In this document: positions 1-8,649 of the stretch, piece by piece | Layout of the letters: the number at the start of each line of letters is the position of its first letter | Numbering within the stretch: the stretch's first letter is position 1 | Source of the DNA: Rahnella variigena | GTDB taxonomy: Bacteria > Pseudomonadota > Gammaproteobacteria > Enterobacterales > Enterobacteriaceae | DNA length: 64,000 nucleotides | Reading direction: 5' to 3' | Assembly: GCF_003610915.1 (NCBI RefSeq) | Contig: NZ_NSDJ01000001.1 | Span: 3,224,001-3,288,000, forward strand | Notes under the pieces: model-generated | What the model saw: only the letters and a program-made list of their open reading frames with translations | Database searches by the model: none | Told to the model about the DNA's origin: nothing | Made by a program: the position numbers and the translations under genes

Positions 1-1
1 T

Positions 2-55
2 GCCACCTATAATCCGTTTGCTGATTTACAGGCGATGCTGAATAAGAAGAAATAG
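2..55 (+). CDS. 3' end of an unidentified protein (partial)
   Basis: The last 17 codons of a gene that begins before the window are readable in one frame, ending with a lysine-rich tail (NPFADLQAMLNKKK) and a TAG stop at 53-55. A good intrinsic terminator follows about 50 bases later, which supports a real gene end. The tail is too short to identify the family. Confidence 0.5.
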   Translation, partial: ATYNPFADLQAMLNKKK

Positions 56-106
56 GATCGATTTCGCTCCGCTCCTCCAGCAAAACTAAAAACCTCGGCA
101 TTAACC

Positions 107-136
107 AAAATCCACGCGATGCCGTGGATTTTTTTA
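107..136 (+). terminator. Rho-independent terminator of the upstream gene
   Basis: AAAATCCACG (107-116) pairs with CGTGGATTTT (123-132) around a 6-nt loop and runs into a T tract. The same CCACG stem recurs in terminators near 4290, 17088 and 52885. Confidence 0.8.
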
Positions 137-226
137 TGATGTACGAGGCGATTCCCGCCAAATAAGTTAGCCAGCTTAGATTTTCCTTGCATCCCAAATT
201 GTCGCAAGCATAATCGCAAATCAAAA

Positions 227-241
227 TAATAATGATTCTCA
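227..241 (+). promoter_or_regulatory. Fur box ahead of the siderophore receptor
   Basis: TAATAATGATTCTCA matches the 7-1-7 Fur consensus TGATAATNATTATCA at 12 of 14 informative positions. It lies 26 bases before the chosen receptor start at 268 and overlaps an earlier in-frame ATG at 232, which argues for the later start. Regulation by iron is inferred from this match and from the gene class. Confidence 0.65.
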
Positions 242-267
242 GTCCTTTTTTACATCAGGGTTACATT

Positions 268-2469
268 ATGCGCGATTCCGCTACATTCACAGGGTTTAAA
301 CCGAGCCTGCTGGCACTCTTTGTCAGCGTCACTTGTATACCGGCGATGGCGGCGACTGCTCCGGCGACCTCTTCGACAGCAGCGTCAGGCGATACCATGA
401 CCATCGTCAGCGCGCCAGATAATGAATTCAAACCAGGCGGAAATGATCTGGTTCCGGCGTATCTCGATGGACAGGTGGCGCACGGCGGCCGTCTCGGTAT
501 GCTCGGCGAACAAAATGCGATGGATGTGCCGTTCAACGTGATGAGCTTCACCTCGAAACTGGTGCAGGATCAGCAGGCAAAAACGATTGCTGATGTAGTG
601 CGTAATGATGCCACCGTCCAGAACGTGCAGGGATACGGCAACTTTGCCGAAACCTACCGCATCCGTGGCTTTGAACTTGACGGCGATGACATGACCTATG
701 GCGGACTGCCGGGCGTCGTTCCCCGTCAGGTCATGGATGCCTCATTAATCGACCGGGTAGAAATTTTTAAAGGTGCCAACGGATTGATGAACGGTGCAGC
801 GACGACCGGCGTCGGCGGCATGATCAACCTCGAACCGAAACATGCGGATGACACGCCACTGACCCGTGTCGGTATTGATTACACATCCTCTTCTCAGGTT
901 GGCGGCACGCTGGAGCTGGGGCGTCGTTTTGGTGATGATAATCAGTTTGGTGTCCGTCTCAATGCGGTTAACCGAGAGGGTGAAACCGATATTGATGGTG
1001 AGAAAAAACGTACCACGGCAGCGTCACTCGGGCTCGATTATCGCGGCGATCGTCTTCGCACTTCTCTGGACATGGGCTATCAGAAGAAGACCTTCCACGA
1101 CGCCCGTCTTGGCGTGAATATCAGCGGAGTGGATTTCATTCCGAAAGTGCCGTCCAACAGCCACAACTACAGTCAGGACTGGATTTACAGCAACATTGAA
1201 TCTGAGTTCGGGATGGCCAAAGCGGAATACGATGTCACCGATAACTGGACCGTCTATGGCGGCGTTGGCGCACAGCATTCGCGGGAAACTGGCGACTACG
1301 CGTCCCCTGCCCTGAAAGATGAAGACGGAACGGCGACGATTGGCCGTCTGGACACTAACCGCATCATCAACAACTTCAGCGGTATGGCGGGCATTCGCGG
1401 CAATTTCGAAACTGCATTTATCACTCACAAAGTGAACTTCGGTTATTCCGCACTGACGTCACGCAATAACACCGCCTGGCGTATGGCTTACGGTGCCAAT
1501 GCAGAAAACACCAATATTTATGACACCCCGAATGTCCCGAACCCGACACCTAATCTTTCAGGCGGCAATTACAACGATCCGCTGACGACCGGACGTAACC
1601 GCACTCAGGGCTATTTACTCAGCGATACGTTGGGTGTGCTCGATGACACCGTGTTGTTCACCGTCGGTGCCCGTCATCAGAAAGTAGTCGTGCGTAACTA
1701 CAGCAATAAGACCGGCGCAGAAGATGTTTCATCGCGTTACGACGACAGTCGCTGGATGCCGACGTACGGCGTGGTTTATAAACCGTGGCAGGTACTTTCC
1801 CTCTACGCCAACCATACCGAGTCTTTGCAGCCGGGCGATGTCGCACCGGATACCGCGAAAAACTACGGTACAACCACCGGGATTGCGCATTCAAAACAGA
1901 ATGAAGTGGGCGTAAAAACAGATTTTGGTCGCATCGGAGGTTCACTGGCGTTATTTGAAATCAAAAAACCTTCCGGCATCCTGAACAGTGATGGCTATTA
2001 CGGCATGGACGGTGAACAACGTAACCGTGGCGTCGAGCTGAACGTATTTGGCGAACCGGTGCTCGGCCTGCGCCTGAACGGCAGCGCGACCTGGATTGAT
2101 CCGAAGATGACCAAAACTGAAGATGACACATACAACGGCAAAGATGCGATTGGTGTGCCGCGATACAATCTGGTGCTGGGCGCAGAATATGACATCAAAC
2201 CGGTGGAAGGTCTGACGGCAACCGCGCTAATTAATCATTCCGGCTCCCAATGGGCTGATTCTGCTAACACGAAGAAAATTGACTCGTACACCGTTCTGGA
2301 TCTCGGCGTGCGTTACCGGACAAAGATCAACCAGAACGATATGGTCTGGCGTGCCGGTGTGGATAACGTGACCAACGAGAAATACTGGTCAAATATCGAC
2401 AGTACCGGCACCTATATCTATCAGGGCGATCCGCGTTCTCTGAAAGTCTCCATGACTTACGACTTCTGA
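268..2469 (+). CDS. TonB-dependent siderophore receptor (FcuA/FhuE-like)
   Basis: Outer-membrane ligand-gated receptor that would import a ferric siderophore using TonB energy. From the ATG at 268 it is 733 residues. Residues 1-28 form a signal peptide ending AMA, a TonB-box-like DTMTIV sits near 42-47, the plug domain (about 70-200) contains the RIRGF and VEIFKGANG motifs typical of siderophore receptors, and the rest is the beta-barrel, ending in the terminal Phe expected of outer-membrane proteins. The ligand cannot be read from sequence; the overall look is of the ferrichrome/catecholate receptor group such as Yersinia FcuA. The upstream Fur box implies iron repression. The gene stands alone and is followed by a strong terminator shared with convergent opgD. 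Confidence 0.85.
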   Translation: MRDSATFTGFKPSLLALFVSVTCIPAMAATAPATSSTAASGDTMTIVSAPDNEFKPGGNDLVPAYLDGQVAHGGRLGMLGEQNAMDVPFNVMSFTSKLVQDQQAKTIADVVRNDATVQNVQGYGNFAETYRIRGFELDGDDMTYGGLPGVVPRQVMDASLIDRVEIFKGANGLMNGAATTGVGGMINLEPKHADDTPLTRVGIDYTSSSQVGGTLELGRRFGDDNQFGVRLNAVNREGETDIDGEKKRTTAASLGLDYRGDRLRTSLDMGYQKKTFHDARLGVNISGVDFIPKVPSNSHNYSQDWIYSNIESEFGMAKAEYDVTDNWTVYGGVGAQHSRETGDYASPALKDEDGTATIGRLDTNRIINNFSGMAGIRGNFETAFITHKVNFGYSALTSRNNTAWRMAYGANAENTNIYDTPNVPNPTPNLSGGNYNDPLTTGRNRTQGYLLSDTLGVLDDTVLFTVGARHQKVVVRNYSNKTGAEDVSSRYDDSRWMPTYGVVYKPWQVLSLYANHTESLQPGDVAPDTAKNYGTTTGIAHSKQNEVGVKTDFGRIGGSLALFEIKKPSGILNSDGYYGMDGEQRNRGVELNVFGEPVLGLRLNGSATWIDPKMTKTEDDTYNGKDAIGVPRYNLVLGAEYDIKPVEGLTATALINHSGSQWADSANTKKIDSYTVLDLGVRYRTKINQNDMVWRAGVDNVTNEKYWSNIDSTGTYIYQGDPRSLKVSMTYDF

Positions 2470-2486
2470 TCCTGAGCGTAACGAAC

Positions 2487-2518
2487 AACGGGGATGCAAT
2501 TTGCATCCCCGTTTTTTA
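2487..2518. terminator. Bidirectional terminator between receptor and opgD
   Basis: A perfect 13-bp inverted repeat (AACGGGGATGCAA / TTGCATCCCCGTT) followed by T tracts lies between two convergent genes. Confidence 0.9.
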
Positions 2519-2532
2519 TGCAGGTTTAGCCT

Positions 2533-4137
2533 TCACACTCCCTGCAACGGTTTCGGTGACGAGGTAAACGGCAGATACTGGTACATCCAGGTTTCTGACA
2601 GCGTTTTGTCGCCAGATTTGAGGTAGAGCCGGAGTTCAACCGGTTCTTTGCCGTCGACGTGCAAATCAAAAAACGTCCGCCAGTGGCCTTTATCTGAAGG
2701 GAGTTTGTTCACCTTAATATCTTTCAGCGTACCGCGTGATGCGCTGACCACCGCATCAATATGTGCATCTGCGGGCAGTTGCTCCAGTACGTCGCCGTGA
2801 AATTCAACCATAAATTTGCGTGCCGCAGGATCGGTATAAGCGCCGGGATTGCCCCCTCTTCCCAGCCGCGTTATCCCGCAACGCGCCAGTGTTGAAGGAT
2901 AAGGCTCATCGGCCAGCCAGTGCATACGATAACTAAACTGATGTTCACTGCCGGCTTTGGCTTCATGCTCAGGTACCCACATCGCAACAATGTTATCGAA
3001 AATCTCGTCGTCAGTAGGGATTTCTATCAGCTGTACTGAGCCTTTGCCCCAGTCACCTTTCGGTTCAACCCACAAATCCGGGCGCCGCTCATATCCCGCT
3101 GAGCCAAGATAGCTTTCAGGATCGCGTTGTTTCTGCATGAGACCAAAACCCCGCGGATTATTGTCACTAAATGCTGAGACTCTGATTTGCAAGGGATTGT
3201 TCAGTGGCCGCCAGATATGTTCGTCACTGCCGGTCAGGACCGCTAAACCGTCGGAATCATGGACTTCAGGTCGCCAGTCGGAAGCGGATCCTTTCGCCAT
3301 TTCGGAAAACCAAAACATCGAGGTTTGCGGGGCGATACCCAAACGCCCCACGTCACGGCGTAAAAACAGGACGCAGTCGACATCCATCACCACGCCCTGG
3401 GTGCGCTGCAGGTCAAAACGGTAGGCACCACAGACACTCGGCCCATCCAGCAGTGCATAAACCACCAGACGATCGCTGTCTTTCTCCGGAGATTCGAACC
3501 AGAACTGCGTGAAGTCGGGGAACTCTTCTTTGGTGTCGCCAAAAACGGTGTTAATTGCCACGCCGCGTGCAGACACCCCAAACTGGCCGAGTTCGCCCAC
3601 AGCACGGAAATAGGATGCCCCCAGAAATGATACCCAGTCTTTCACTGGCGGCTTGTTAAGGGGTTGCCGATGTTCCAGCACGCGAAAGCCACTGAAAACG
3701 TTACCTTTCACAGCGGACAGCGCACCCTGACTATTATCCGGGAAGATAAAATAATCCGCATTCTGGATGATTTCACGGGCGCGTTTGTTTTCGACCACCG
3801 CCATTTTTACCGGCAATTTATGCAAATTGCTGACGCTAAAGAAGGTCACCGGGAAACGACTGACGCCTTCATTAAAAAGCGCATATTCCGGCTTATACAT
3901 GACTTTGCTGTAGATGTCGTAATTGATGCTGGCCACTGCGCTGTCGGGCACCTGTTGGGGCGCAACATAAGGACTTTTGGCGCTTTCTTTTGCCTGTTGG
4001 ATAAGCCCTTCGAAGCTAAAAGGCGTATCAGTTCCCAGTTTTAAACCTTGTGCTGCAAAGACGGCTGGCGTGAAACCCAGCGCGGAGAGCACCATTGAAA
4101 ATGAAGTATAGGTAATCAAGTCACGCCGCGTAACCAT
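2533..4137 (-). CDS. opgD: Osmoregulated periplasmic glucan biosynthesis protein OpgD
   Basis: Periplasmic protein of the OpgG/OpgD (MdoG/MdoD) family that shapes osmoregulated periplasmic glucans. About 534 residues, close to the ~550 of E. coli OpgD. The N-terminus carries a twin-arginine signal (TRRDLI followed by a hydrophobic stretch ending VFAAQ), which distinguishes OpgD from Sec-exported OpgG; it also stands alone rather than next to opgH. The body shows family segments such as the FRVLEHRQPLNKPPVKDW and FLGASYFRAVG regions in the N-terminal glucan-binding domain and a C-terminal Ig-like domain. The ATG at 4137 is preferred over an in-frame GTG at 4146 because it has a GTGGG-type ribosome site and leads straight into the Tat motif. 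Confidence 0.9.
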   Translation of the reverse strand: MVTRRDLITYTSFSMVLSALGFTPAVFAAQGLKLGTDTPFSFEGLIQQAKESAKSPYVAPQQVPDSAVASINYDIYSKVMYKPEYALFNEGVSRFPVTFFSVSNLHKLPVKMAVVENKRAREIIQNADYFIFPDNSQGALSAVKGNVFSGFRVLEHRQPLNKPPVKDWVSFLGASYFRAVGELGQFGVSARGVAINTVFGDTKEEFPDFTQFWFESPEKDSDRLVVYALLDGPSVCGAYRFDLQRTQGVVMDVDCVLFLRRDVGRLGIAPQTSMFWFSEMAKGSASDWRPEVHDSDGLAVLTGSDEHIWRPLNNPLQIRVSAFSDNNPRGFGLMQKQRDPESYLGSAGYERRPDLWVEPKGDWGKGSVQLIEIPTDDEIFDNIVAMWVPEHEAKAGSEHQFSYRMHWLADEPYPSTLARCGITRLGRGGNPGAYTDPAARKFMVEFHGDVLEQLPADAHIDAVVSASRGTLKDIKVNKLPSDKGHWRTFFDLHVDGKEPVELRLYLKSGDKTLSETWMYQYLPFTSSPKPLQGV

Positions 4138-4274
4138 AAACAGCACCCACTTATGTTTGAGAATAATTGTTCTTTTAAGTAAGTCTTATCAGAAAGTAAG
4201 AAGCTATTTACCAGACAAGTTGTGCTTCAATTCTAGAACACTTTTTCAGAAAAAATAGGCGCTCGAGCACAGAC

Positions 4275-4303
4275 AAAAAATCCACGCAAGGCATGGATTT
4301 TTC
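4275..4303 (-). terminator. Terminator after the quinone oxidoreductase
   Basis: AAAAATCCACGC pairs with GCATGGATTTTT (one mismatch) around AAG, giving T tracts on both strands. It lies just past the 3' end of the leftward gene at 4350-5309. Confidence 0.7.
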
Positions 4304-4349
4304 TTCTCATCAGGCAACTGGTGTTAACAATACTCTCCGCAGCAGTCTT

Positions 4350-5309
4350 TTATGGCTTAAGAATAATTTTGCCACTGAAACTGCGGGTTTCGAGCAAACG
4401 GTGAGCCTTTGCACCGGAAGATAATGCGAACTCAGTGACCGGCGGCAATATCACCTTTCCGTCTTTTATCAGGGCGAAAAGACGGTCTGCGCGACGCTGG
4501 CGCTCTTCACCGGATACCAGATAAGTCCAGAGATCGGCACCCAATATACCGTGCGAATTTAGCTGAAGACGTGAGGGATCAAATGCAGAAAGCGCGCCGC
4601 CTGACATACCGAACAACACCACCCGCCCGCCGTCTTTGAGCGAATCAAGACTTTCTGTCAGCGTTGTACCGACAGAATCAAACACCACGTCAAGGCCCGC
4701 GCCCTGCCATTCCCGCACCTTTGCAGGCCAGGTATCGTAACCGGCCGCGGCTTCTGCGCCGAGTTCAACACAGGCAGACTGCTTGTCCTGATTCGACGCA
4801 ACAGCAAACGCATGTATGCCCTGATGTTTCAACATCTGCAACAACAAGCGGCCAACGCCCCCCGCCGCCGCCAGTACCGCGACGTGCATTCCTGCACGCA
4901 GAGGTAACACGTCGTGCAGCAGATAATCGGCGGTCAGCCCCTGCAATAACACGGCTGCGGCATCGGATTCTGACAACCATTCCGGCAGGCGGATAGCGTG
5001 TTCAACGGGGACACGGATATGACTGGCATGTGCCAGAGGGACATCAGCGAAACCGACGCGGTCTCCGGCTTTCCAGCCTTTCACGTTTTCTCCGACGGCA
5101 ATCACCTGCCCGGCACCTTCATAACCGGCGATATACGGTGAATTGCCTGCCAGCGGATAACGTCCCTGACGGCGATAAATATCGGCGAAATTCAGTCCGG
5201 CAGCGGTCACCACCACCTGCAGTTCATCGGCGGCCGGCACCGGATCTGGCGCTTCATGCATGTGTAACACCTCTGCCGTACCTGTACTTTCAAAAACCAG
5301 TGCCTGCAT
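4350..5309 (-). CDS. Zinc-independent quinone oxidoreductase (QOR family, MDR superfamily)
   Basis: Probable NADPH-dependent quinone/enal reductase of the cytosol, 319 residues, the usual size. The N-terminal GroES-like domain carries the NFADIYRRQGRYP segment typical of quinone oxidoreductases, and the Rossmann domain carries the QOR nucleotide motif AAAGGVGRLLLQ near residue 148. The cysteine/histidine zinc ligands of alcohol dehydrogenases are absent. It is transcribed away from the LysR gene at 5448 across about 140 bases, the usual arrangement of a LysR regulator and its target, so control by that regulator is likely. Substrate unknown. Confidence 0.85.
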   Translation of the reverse strand: MQALVFESTGTAEVLHMHEAPDPVPAADELQVVVTAAGLNFADIYRRQGRYPLAGNSPYIAGYEGAGQVIAVGENVKGWKAGDRVGFADVPLAHASHIRVPVEHAIRLPEWLSESDAAAVLLQGLTADYLLHDVLPLRAGMHVAVLAAAGGVGRLLLQMLKHQGIHAFAVASNQDKQSACVELGAEAAAGYDTWPAKVREWQGAGLDVVFDSVGTTLTESLDSLKDGGRVVLFGMSGGALSAFDPSRLQLNSHGILGADLWTYLVSGEERQRRADRLFALIKDGKVILPPVTEFALSSGAKAHRLLETRSFSGKIILKP

Positions 5310-5447
5310 TGCCGTTCCTTAAAATAGAATTTTACGGGTATGGCGGCGATTATCGGCATGTGGATAGCGCAGATAAAGTGACGTCTGCTTTATTAATTCG
5401 ATAATAAAAATTTATAATGTGATTCTTTATTCTAACCGGACGAAACA

Positions 5448-6353
5448 ATGGATTACTTAAAGTGCATTGAATCCTTTATCAGCGCGACAGAGTCCGGCAG
5501 TTTTACCGCAGCCGCCGATAAGCTGGGCATTACACCAGCGATGGTGGGCAAACATATTCAGATGCTGGAAAAGCGTACAGGTTGCGTGCTGATCAACCGC
5601 ACGACACGGCGTCAGGGACTGACAGAAGCCGGGCATCGTTTTTATTTGTACGGCGTGCAGATCCTCGCGACTGTGGAAGATGCGGATTCACTGGCGCGGC
5701 ATCTCAACGAAGAAGTCACCGGTCTGTTGCGTATCAGCGCACCGGTTTCGTTCGGACAGCGGATCCTGACGCCGATCTTGTCGACCTTTTTACAGCGCTA
5801 TCCCGCCGTGAATGCCTGTCTGGTGCTGAGCGACCGGCGGGTGGATTTGATTGAGGAACGCTTCCAGATAGCCATCCGGATTGGCAGCTTGCAGGATGAA
5901 GGCTATATCGCCGTGCCGCTTCCTGCGTATGAAATGCTGCTGGCGGCATCGCCTGCATATCTGGATAAACATGGCACGCCCGTGAGTCCGGCTGATTTGT
6001 CCGCTCATAACTGCATCAGTTTCAGCCAATGGCGTGCTGATCATCTCTGGCCACTTAACGGACCGCAGGGGCTGGTCGATGCACAGGTTTCCCCGAGACT
6101 CACCGTCGATTCTGGTGAAGCTATCCGTCAGGCGGCATTATCGGGGCTTGGGATCGTCATGCATTCGTGCGTGGTGTTACAGGAAGACATCGATGCCGGA
6201 AGGCTGTGTCGCGTGTTGCCTGATTACGCGCCGGTATCCAGACCAATGCACCTGCTCAGGCTGCCTAACCGCCCTGCACCACTGGTTTCCGCTTTCTCTG
6301 AGCACTTTATGGAAGAACTGGCGAAGCTCACGAATACGCCTAAACCTTATTGA
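5448..6353 (+). CDS. LysR-family transcriptional regulator
   Basis: A 301-residue LysR regulator. The N-terminal winged helix-turn-helix (about 4-63) reads FISATESGSFTAAADKLG...MVGKHIQMLE, followed by the linker helix and a periplasmic-binding-protein-like effector domain (about 90-295). It resembles the CrgA/DhcR-type regulators that control adjacent redox enzymes. It diverges from the quinone oxidoreductase and sits 114 bases before a nitroreductase, so both neighbours are candidate targets. The inducer is unknown. Confidence 0.88.
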   Translation: MDYLKCIESFISATESGSFTAAADKLGITPAMVGKHIQMLEKRTGCVLINRTTRRQGLTEAGHRFYLYGVQILATVEDADSLARHLNEEVTGLLRISAPVSFGQRILTPILSTFLQRYPAVNACLVLSDRRVDLIEERFQIAIRIGSLQDEGYIAVPLPAYEMLLAASPAYLDKHGTPVSPADLSAHNCISFSQWRADHLWPLNGPQGLVDAQVSPRLTVDSGEAIRQAALSGLGIVMHSCVVLQEDIDAGRLCRVLPDYAPVSRPMHLLRLPNRPAPLVSAFSEHFMEELAKLTNTPKPY

Positions 6354-6467
6354 ATATGAACGCGATTTATCAGCCCTTATAAGTACTGCGCAGGGCTCAA
6401 ATCCATAAAACTGCGGTGCGGGTTCATGCGAATATTCACGCCTTACACACCTCAAAGGAAATGAAAT

Positions 6468-7106
6468 ATGACGACCTTGAATGAACGCCTGGAGTGGCGC
6501 TATGCCACCAAGAAATTTGATGCCAGCAAAACGGTAGAAACTGAAAAACTGGAACGCATTCTCGAAGCCGTTCGTCTGGCACCGACATCCAGCGGACTGC
6601 AACCCTTCGAACTGTTTGTAGTCACCAATCCGGATATCCGCGCCAAAATCCGCACTGTGTCCTGGGATCAGGCGCAGGTCACCGACTGTTCTCACCTGCT
6701 GGTATTCGCGGCATGGGACGACATCACGCCGGAACGCGTCAACATGATGTTTGACCTGACCAATGATATCCGTGGTTTTAAAAACGAAGGCTGGGAAAAC
6801 TACCGCCAGATGCTGCTGGGCATCGTGGCAGAACGCGGTACCGAGGCAAATTATCAGGCCGCTGCACGTCAGGCCTATATCGGTCTGGGCGCCGCGCTGA
6901 TTGCTGCCGCCTTTGAAGAAGTCGATGCCACCCCGATGGAAGGCTTTGATCCTGCCGCCGTGGATGAAATTCTCGGTCTGAAAGAGAAAAACTTACGCAG
7001 CGTAGTAATGCTGCCGTTGGGCTACCGTGCTCACGAAGGCGACTGGCTTGTGAACCTGAAAAAAGTTCGCCGCAGCCGGGAGAACTTCGTGACTGAGATT
7101 AAATAA
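6468..7106 (+). CDS. NAD(P)H-dependent nitroreductase family protein (NfsB-like)
   Basis: FMN-dependent oxidoreductase of the nitroreductase fold, 212 residues. The N-terminal WRYATKKFD segment supplies the FMN-phosphate-binding Arg/Lys, PTSSGLQPF is the second FMN loop, and the AYIGLGAALIAAA helix and MLPLGYRAHEGD segment near the C-terminus complete the family pattern. A GGAAATG-type ribosome site precedes the ATG. Likely electron acceptors are quinones or nitroaromatics. Same strand as the LysR gene upstream, so possibly part of its regulon. Confidence 0.85.
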   Translation: MTTLNERLEWRYATKKFDASKTVETEKLERILEAVRLAPTSSGLQPFELFVVTNPDIRAKIRTVSWDQAQVTDCSHLLVFAAWDDITPERVNMMFDLTNDIRGFKNEGWENYRQMLLGIVAERGTEANYQAAARQAYIGLGAALIAAAFEEVDATPMEGFDPAAVDEILGLKEKNLRSVVMLPLGYRAHEGDWLVNLKKVRRSRENFVTEIK

Positions 7107-7119
7107 TACACTGTTCTGT

Positions 7120-7170
7120 CCCATCTTTTGCAGCACCGCCTTATTATTAAATGGCATTGCGGAAGATGGG
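7120..7170 (+). terminator. Possible terminator after the nitroreductase
   Basis: CCCATCTT (7120-7127) pairs with AAGATGGG (7163-7170) around a long, partly paired loop. There is only a short T run afterwards, so termination is uncertain. Confidence 0.35.
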
Positions 7171-7429
7171 TTTCACCTCTCTTCATCTAATTAATAAGCT
7201 TAATATTCACGCCCCTTCCCTGTTGTCTCATTACAACTTTTCCTTAGTTTGATTTAATTCTTTTTTAAAATCCGAATTTGGACAATTAGAAAATTGCTAT
7301 AGCTATAACATCAATCTGTCTTTATAGTTAGCAAGCTCTATATAATATGTATTTATTATATTTAGGTAGGTAAACATTCCTTATACGGATAGATACGTCG
7401 GGCATTACTCGTAAATTAAAGGATTAAAT
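7171..7429 (+). promoter_or_regulatory. AT-rich region upstream of the first fimbrial operon
   Basis: About 260 bases of strongly AT-rich, gene-free DNA precede the first pilin gene. It contains several TATAAT-like hexamers around 7335-7365 and presumably holds the fimbrial promoter. No inverted repeats of the invertible fim-switch type were seen. Confidence 0.4.
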
Positions 7430-7954
7430 ATGAACAAAAAATTACTTCCTGTATCCATTGCAGCTTTAATGATGATTGGCGGTATGAATACTGCCTCTGC
7501 TGCTTCTATACTTTTCACCGGTACAATAGGGGCGAGTAGTTGCGTCCTTGATGTGAATAACAGTGGTTCTACAGTAGGCGATGTCGATATGGGCAGCATT
7601 TCGGTTAGTGCGCTGAACGCTAATAGTGGCGCAACTTCAGCTGCCGTTCCATTCACTATAAGCCTTAAGAATTGTACCGGTGGTTCAAATTATTCAATTG
7701 AATTTGCTGGCACCAGCTCATCTTTCAATGACAATTACTACCTTGCTCCGGAGTCAATGGGTTCCGGTGTATTCTATGAAATCAAAGACAGCGAAGGTCG
7801 GAACGTCAAATCTAAAGAGTTAATTGCAGCTAATATCTCTAAAGATGAACAGTCTGCTAACATGCATTTCACTGTAAACTTATTGGCAGTAAACGAATTG
7901 GTTAATCAAGGTAGTTTCGTTATGGCTAATGGTATAAATGTTCATTATGAATGA
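7430..7954 (+). CDS. Fimbrial major subunit (type 1 pilin family), copy 1
   Basis: Exported pilin of 174 residues. Residues 1-24 are a signal peptide (MNKK, then a hydrophobic core ending ASA). The mature domain has the two cysteines of the pilin disulfide (SSCVLDV and LKNCTGG) and ends in the penultimate aromatic beta-strand pattern (NVHYE) that serves as chaperone-recognition edge. It heads a gene set of second pilin, chaperone, usher and adhesin on the same strand, and is about a third identical by eye to the next gene, so the two look like paralogues. Which one builds the shaft is not decidable from sequence. Confidence 0.9.
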   Translation: MNKKLLPVSIAALMMIGGMNTASAASILFTGTIGASSCVLDVNNSGSTVGDVDMGSISVSALNANSGATSAAVPFTISLKNCTGGSNYSIEFAGTSSSFNDNYYLAPESMGSGVFYEIKDSEGRNVKSKELIAANISKDEQSANMHFTVNLLAVNELVNQGSFVMANGINVHYE

Positions 7955-8026
7955 TGTTTGATGCACACTTTCCCACTACGCATAAATAATTAACGTTAAT
8001 AAACATCACCAATATACGGATATATT

Positions 8027-8554
8027 ATGAACAAAAAAATTATCGCACTTCCTTTGAGTATCTTACTTACTCTGGGCTTAATGGAAACCGCCTCGGCAAC
8101 CGGTACCGTTAATTTTAAAGGAAATTTAGCAGGCAGTATCTGTACAATTGATGTCAATAATACGGGTACAGACAATAGCATTATCGAACTGGGTAATATC
8201 GATGCTAATGCTCTCAAAGCCGTGGGTGCAACATCTCCGGCCGTCAACTTCAAAGTCAATATGACAGGTTGCCCTTCAGGTTATTCCAGCTTTCAGTTCC
8301 AGTTTTCTGGTGATGAATATGGTTCAACCGGCGACTTTGCTGTATCGCATGGACAGGATGACGGTGTCGTTATTGAGCTGAAAGATAGCCATGGCACCCA
8401 GATATCACCTAACACACCGATCCAGGTGGCTGCACCGGCCAGTAGTGATACAAGAATAGAACTGCCTTTCACTGCAAATATTCGCTCTACCAAAGGTGAT
8501 GCCGCAGTGGGTCAGTTTGTTATGGCTACCAATATTTCTGTTTTGTACGAATAA
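8027..8554 (+). CDS. Fimbrial subunit (type 1 pilin family), copy 2
   Basis: Second pilin, 175 residues, with signal peptide to about residue 24 (ending ASA), disulfide cysteines in GSICTIDV and MTGCPSG, and a C-terminal strand ending SVLYE. It matches the preceding pilin in length, in the MNKK start and in the QFVMATNISV / SFVMANGINV closing segment. Seventy-two bases separate the two genes. A strong hairpin follows, which may stabilise the pilin message relative to the downstream assembly genes. Confidence 0.9.
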   Translation: MNKKIIALPLSILLTLGLMETASATGTVNFKGNLAGSICTIDVNNTGTDNSIIELGNIDANALKAVGATSPAVNFKVNMTGCPSGYSSFQFQFSGDEYGSTGDFAVSHGQDDGVVIELKDSHGTQISPNTPIQVAAPASSDTRIELPFTANIRSTKGDAAVGQFVMATNISVLYE

Positions 8555-8577
8555 CAGATAGCCGTAAACAATAGTCC

Positions 8578-8611
8578 TTTATGAGACAACCTGAAAAGGG
8601 TGTCTCATAAA
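8578..8611 (+). other. Intercistronic hairpin between pilin and chaperone genes
   Basis: TTTATGAGACA pairs perfectly with TGTCTCATAAA, with an additional CC/GG pair near the loop. No T run follows, so it is more like an mRNA-stabilising or processing hairpin than a terminator. Confidence 0.65.
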
Positions 8612-8649
8612 ATAAGGCTCACTATTTTTTTCAATTTGTGGATCTCTTT

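Noticed and set aside
7107..7429. Possible invertible fim-type switch upstream of the fimbrial operon
   Set aside because: No pair of matching inverted repeats of 9 bases or more was found flanking a promoter-like segment, and the only recombinase is 23 kb away.
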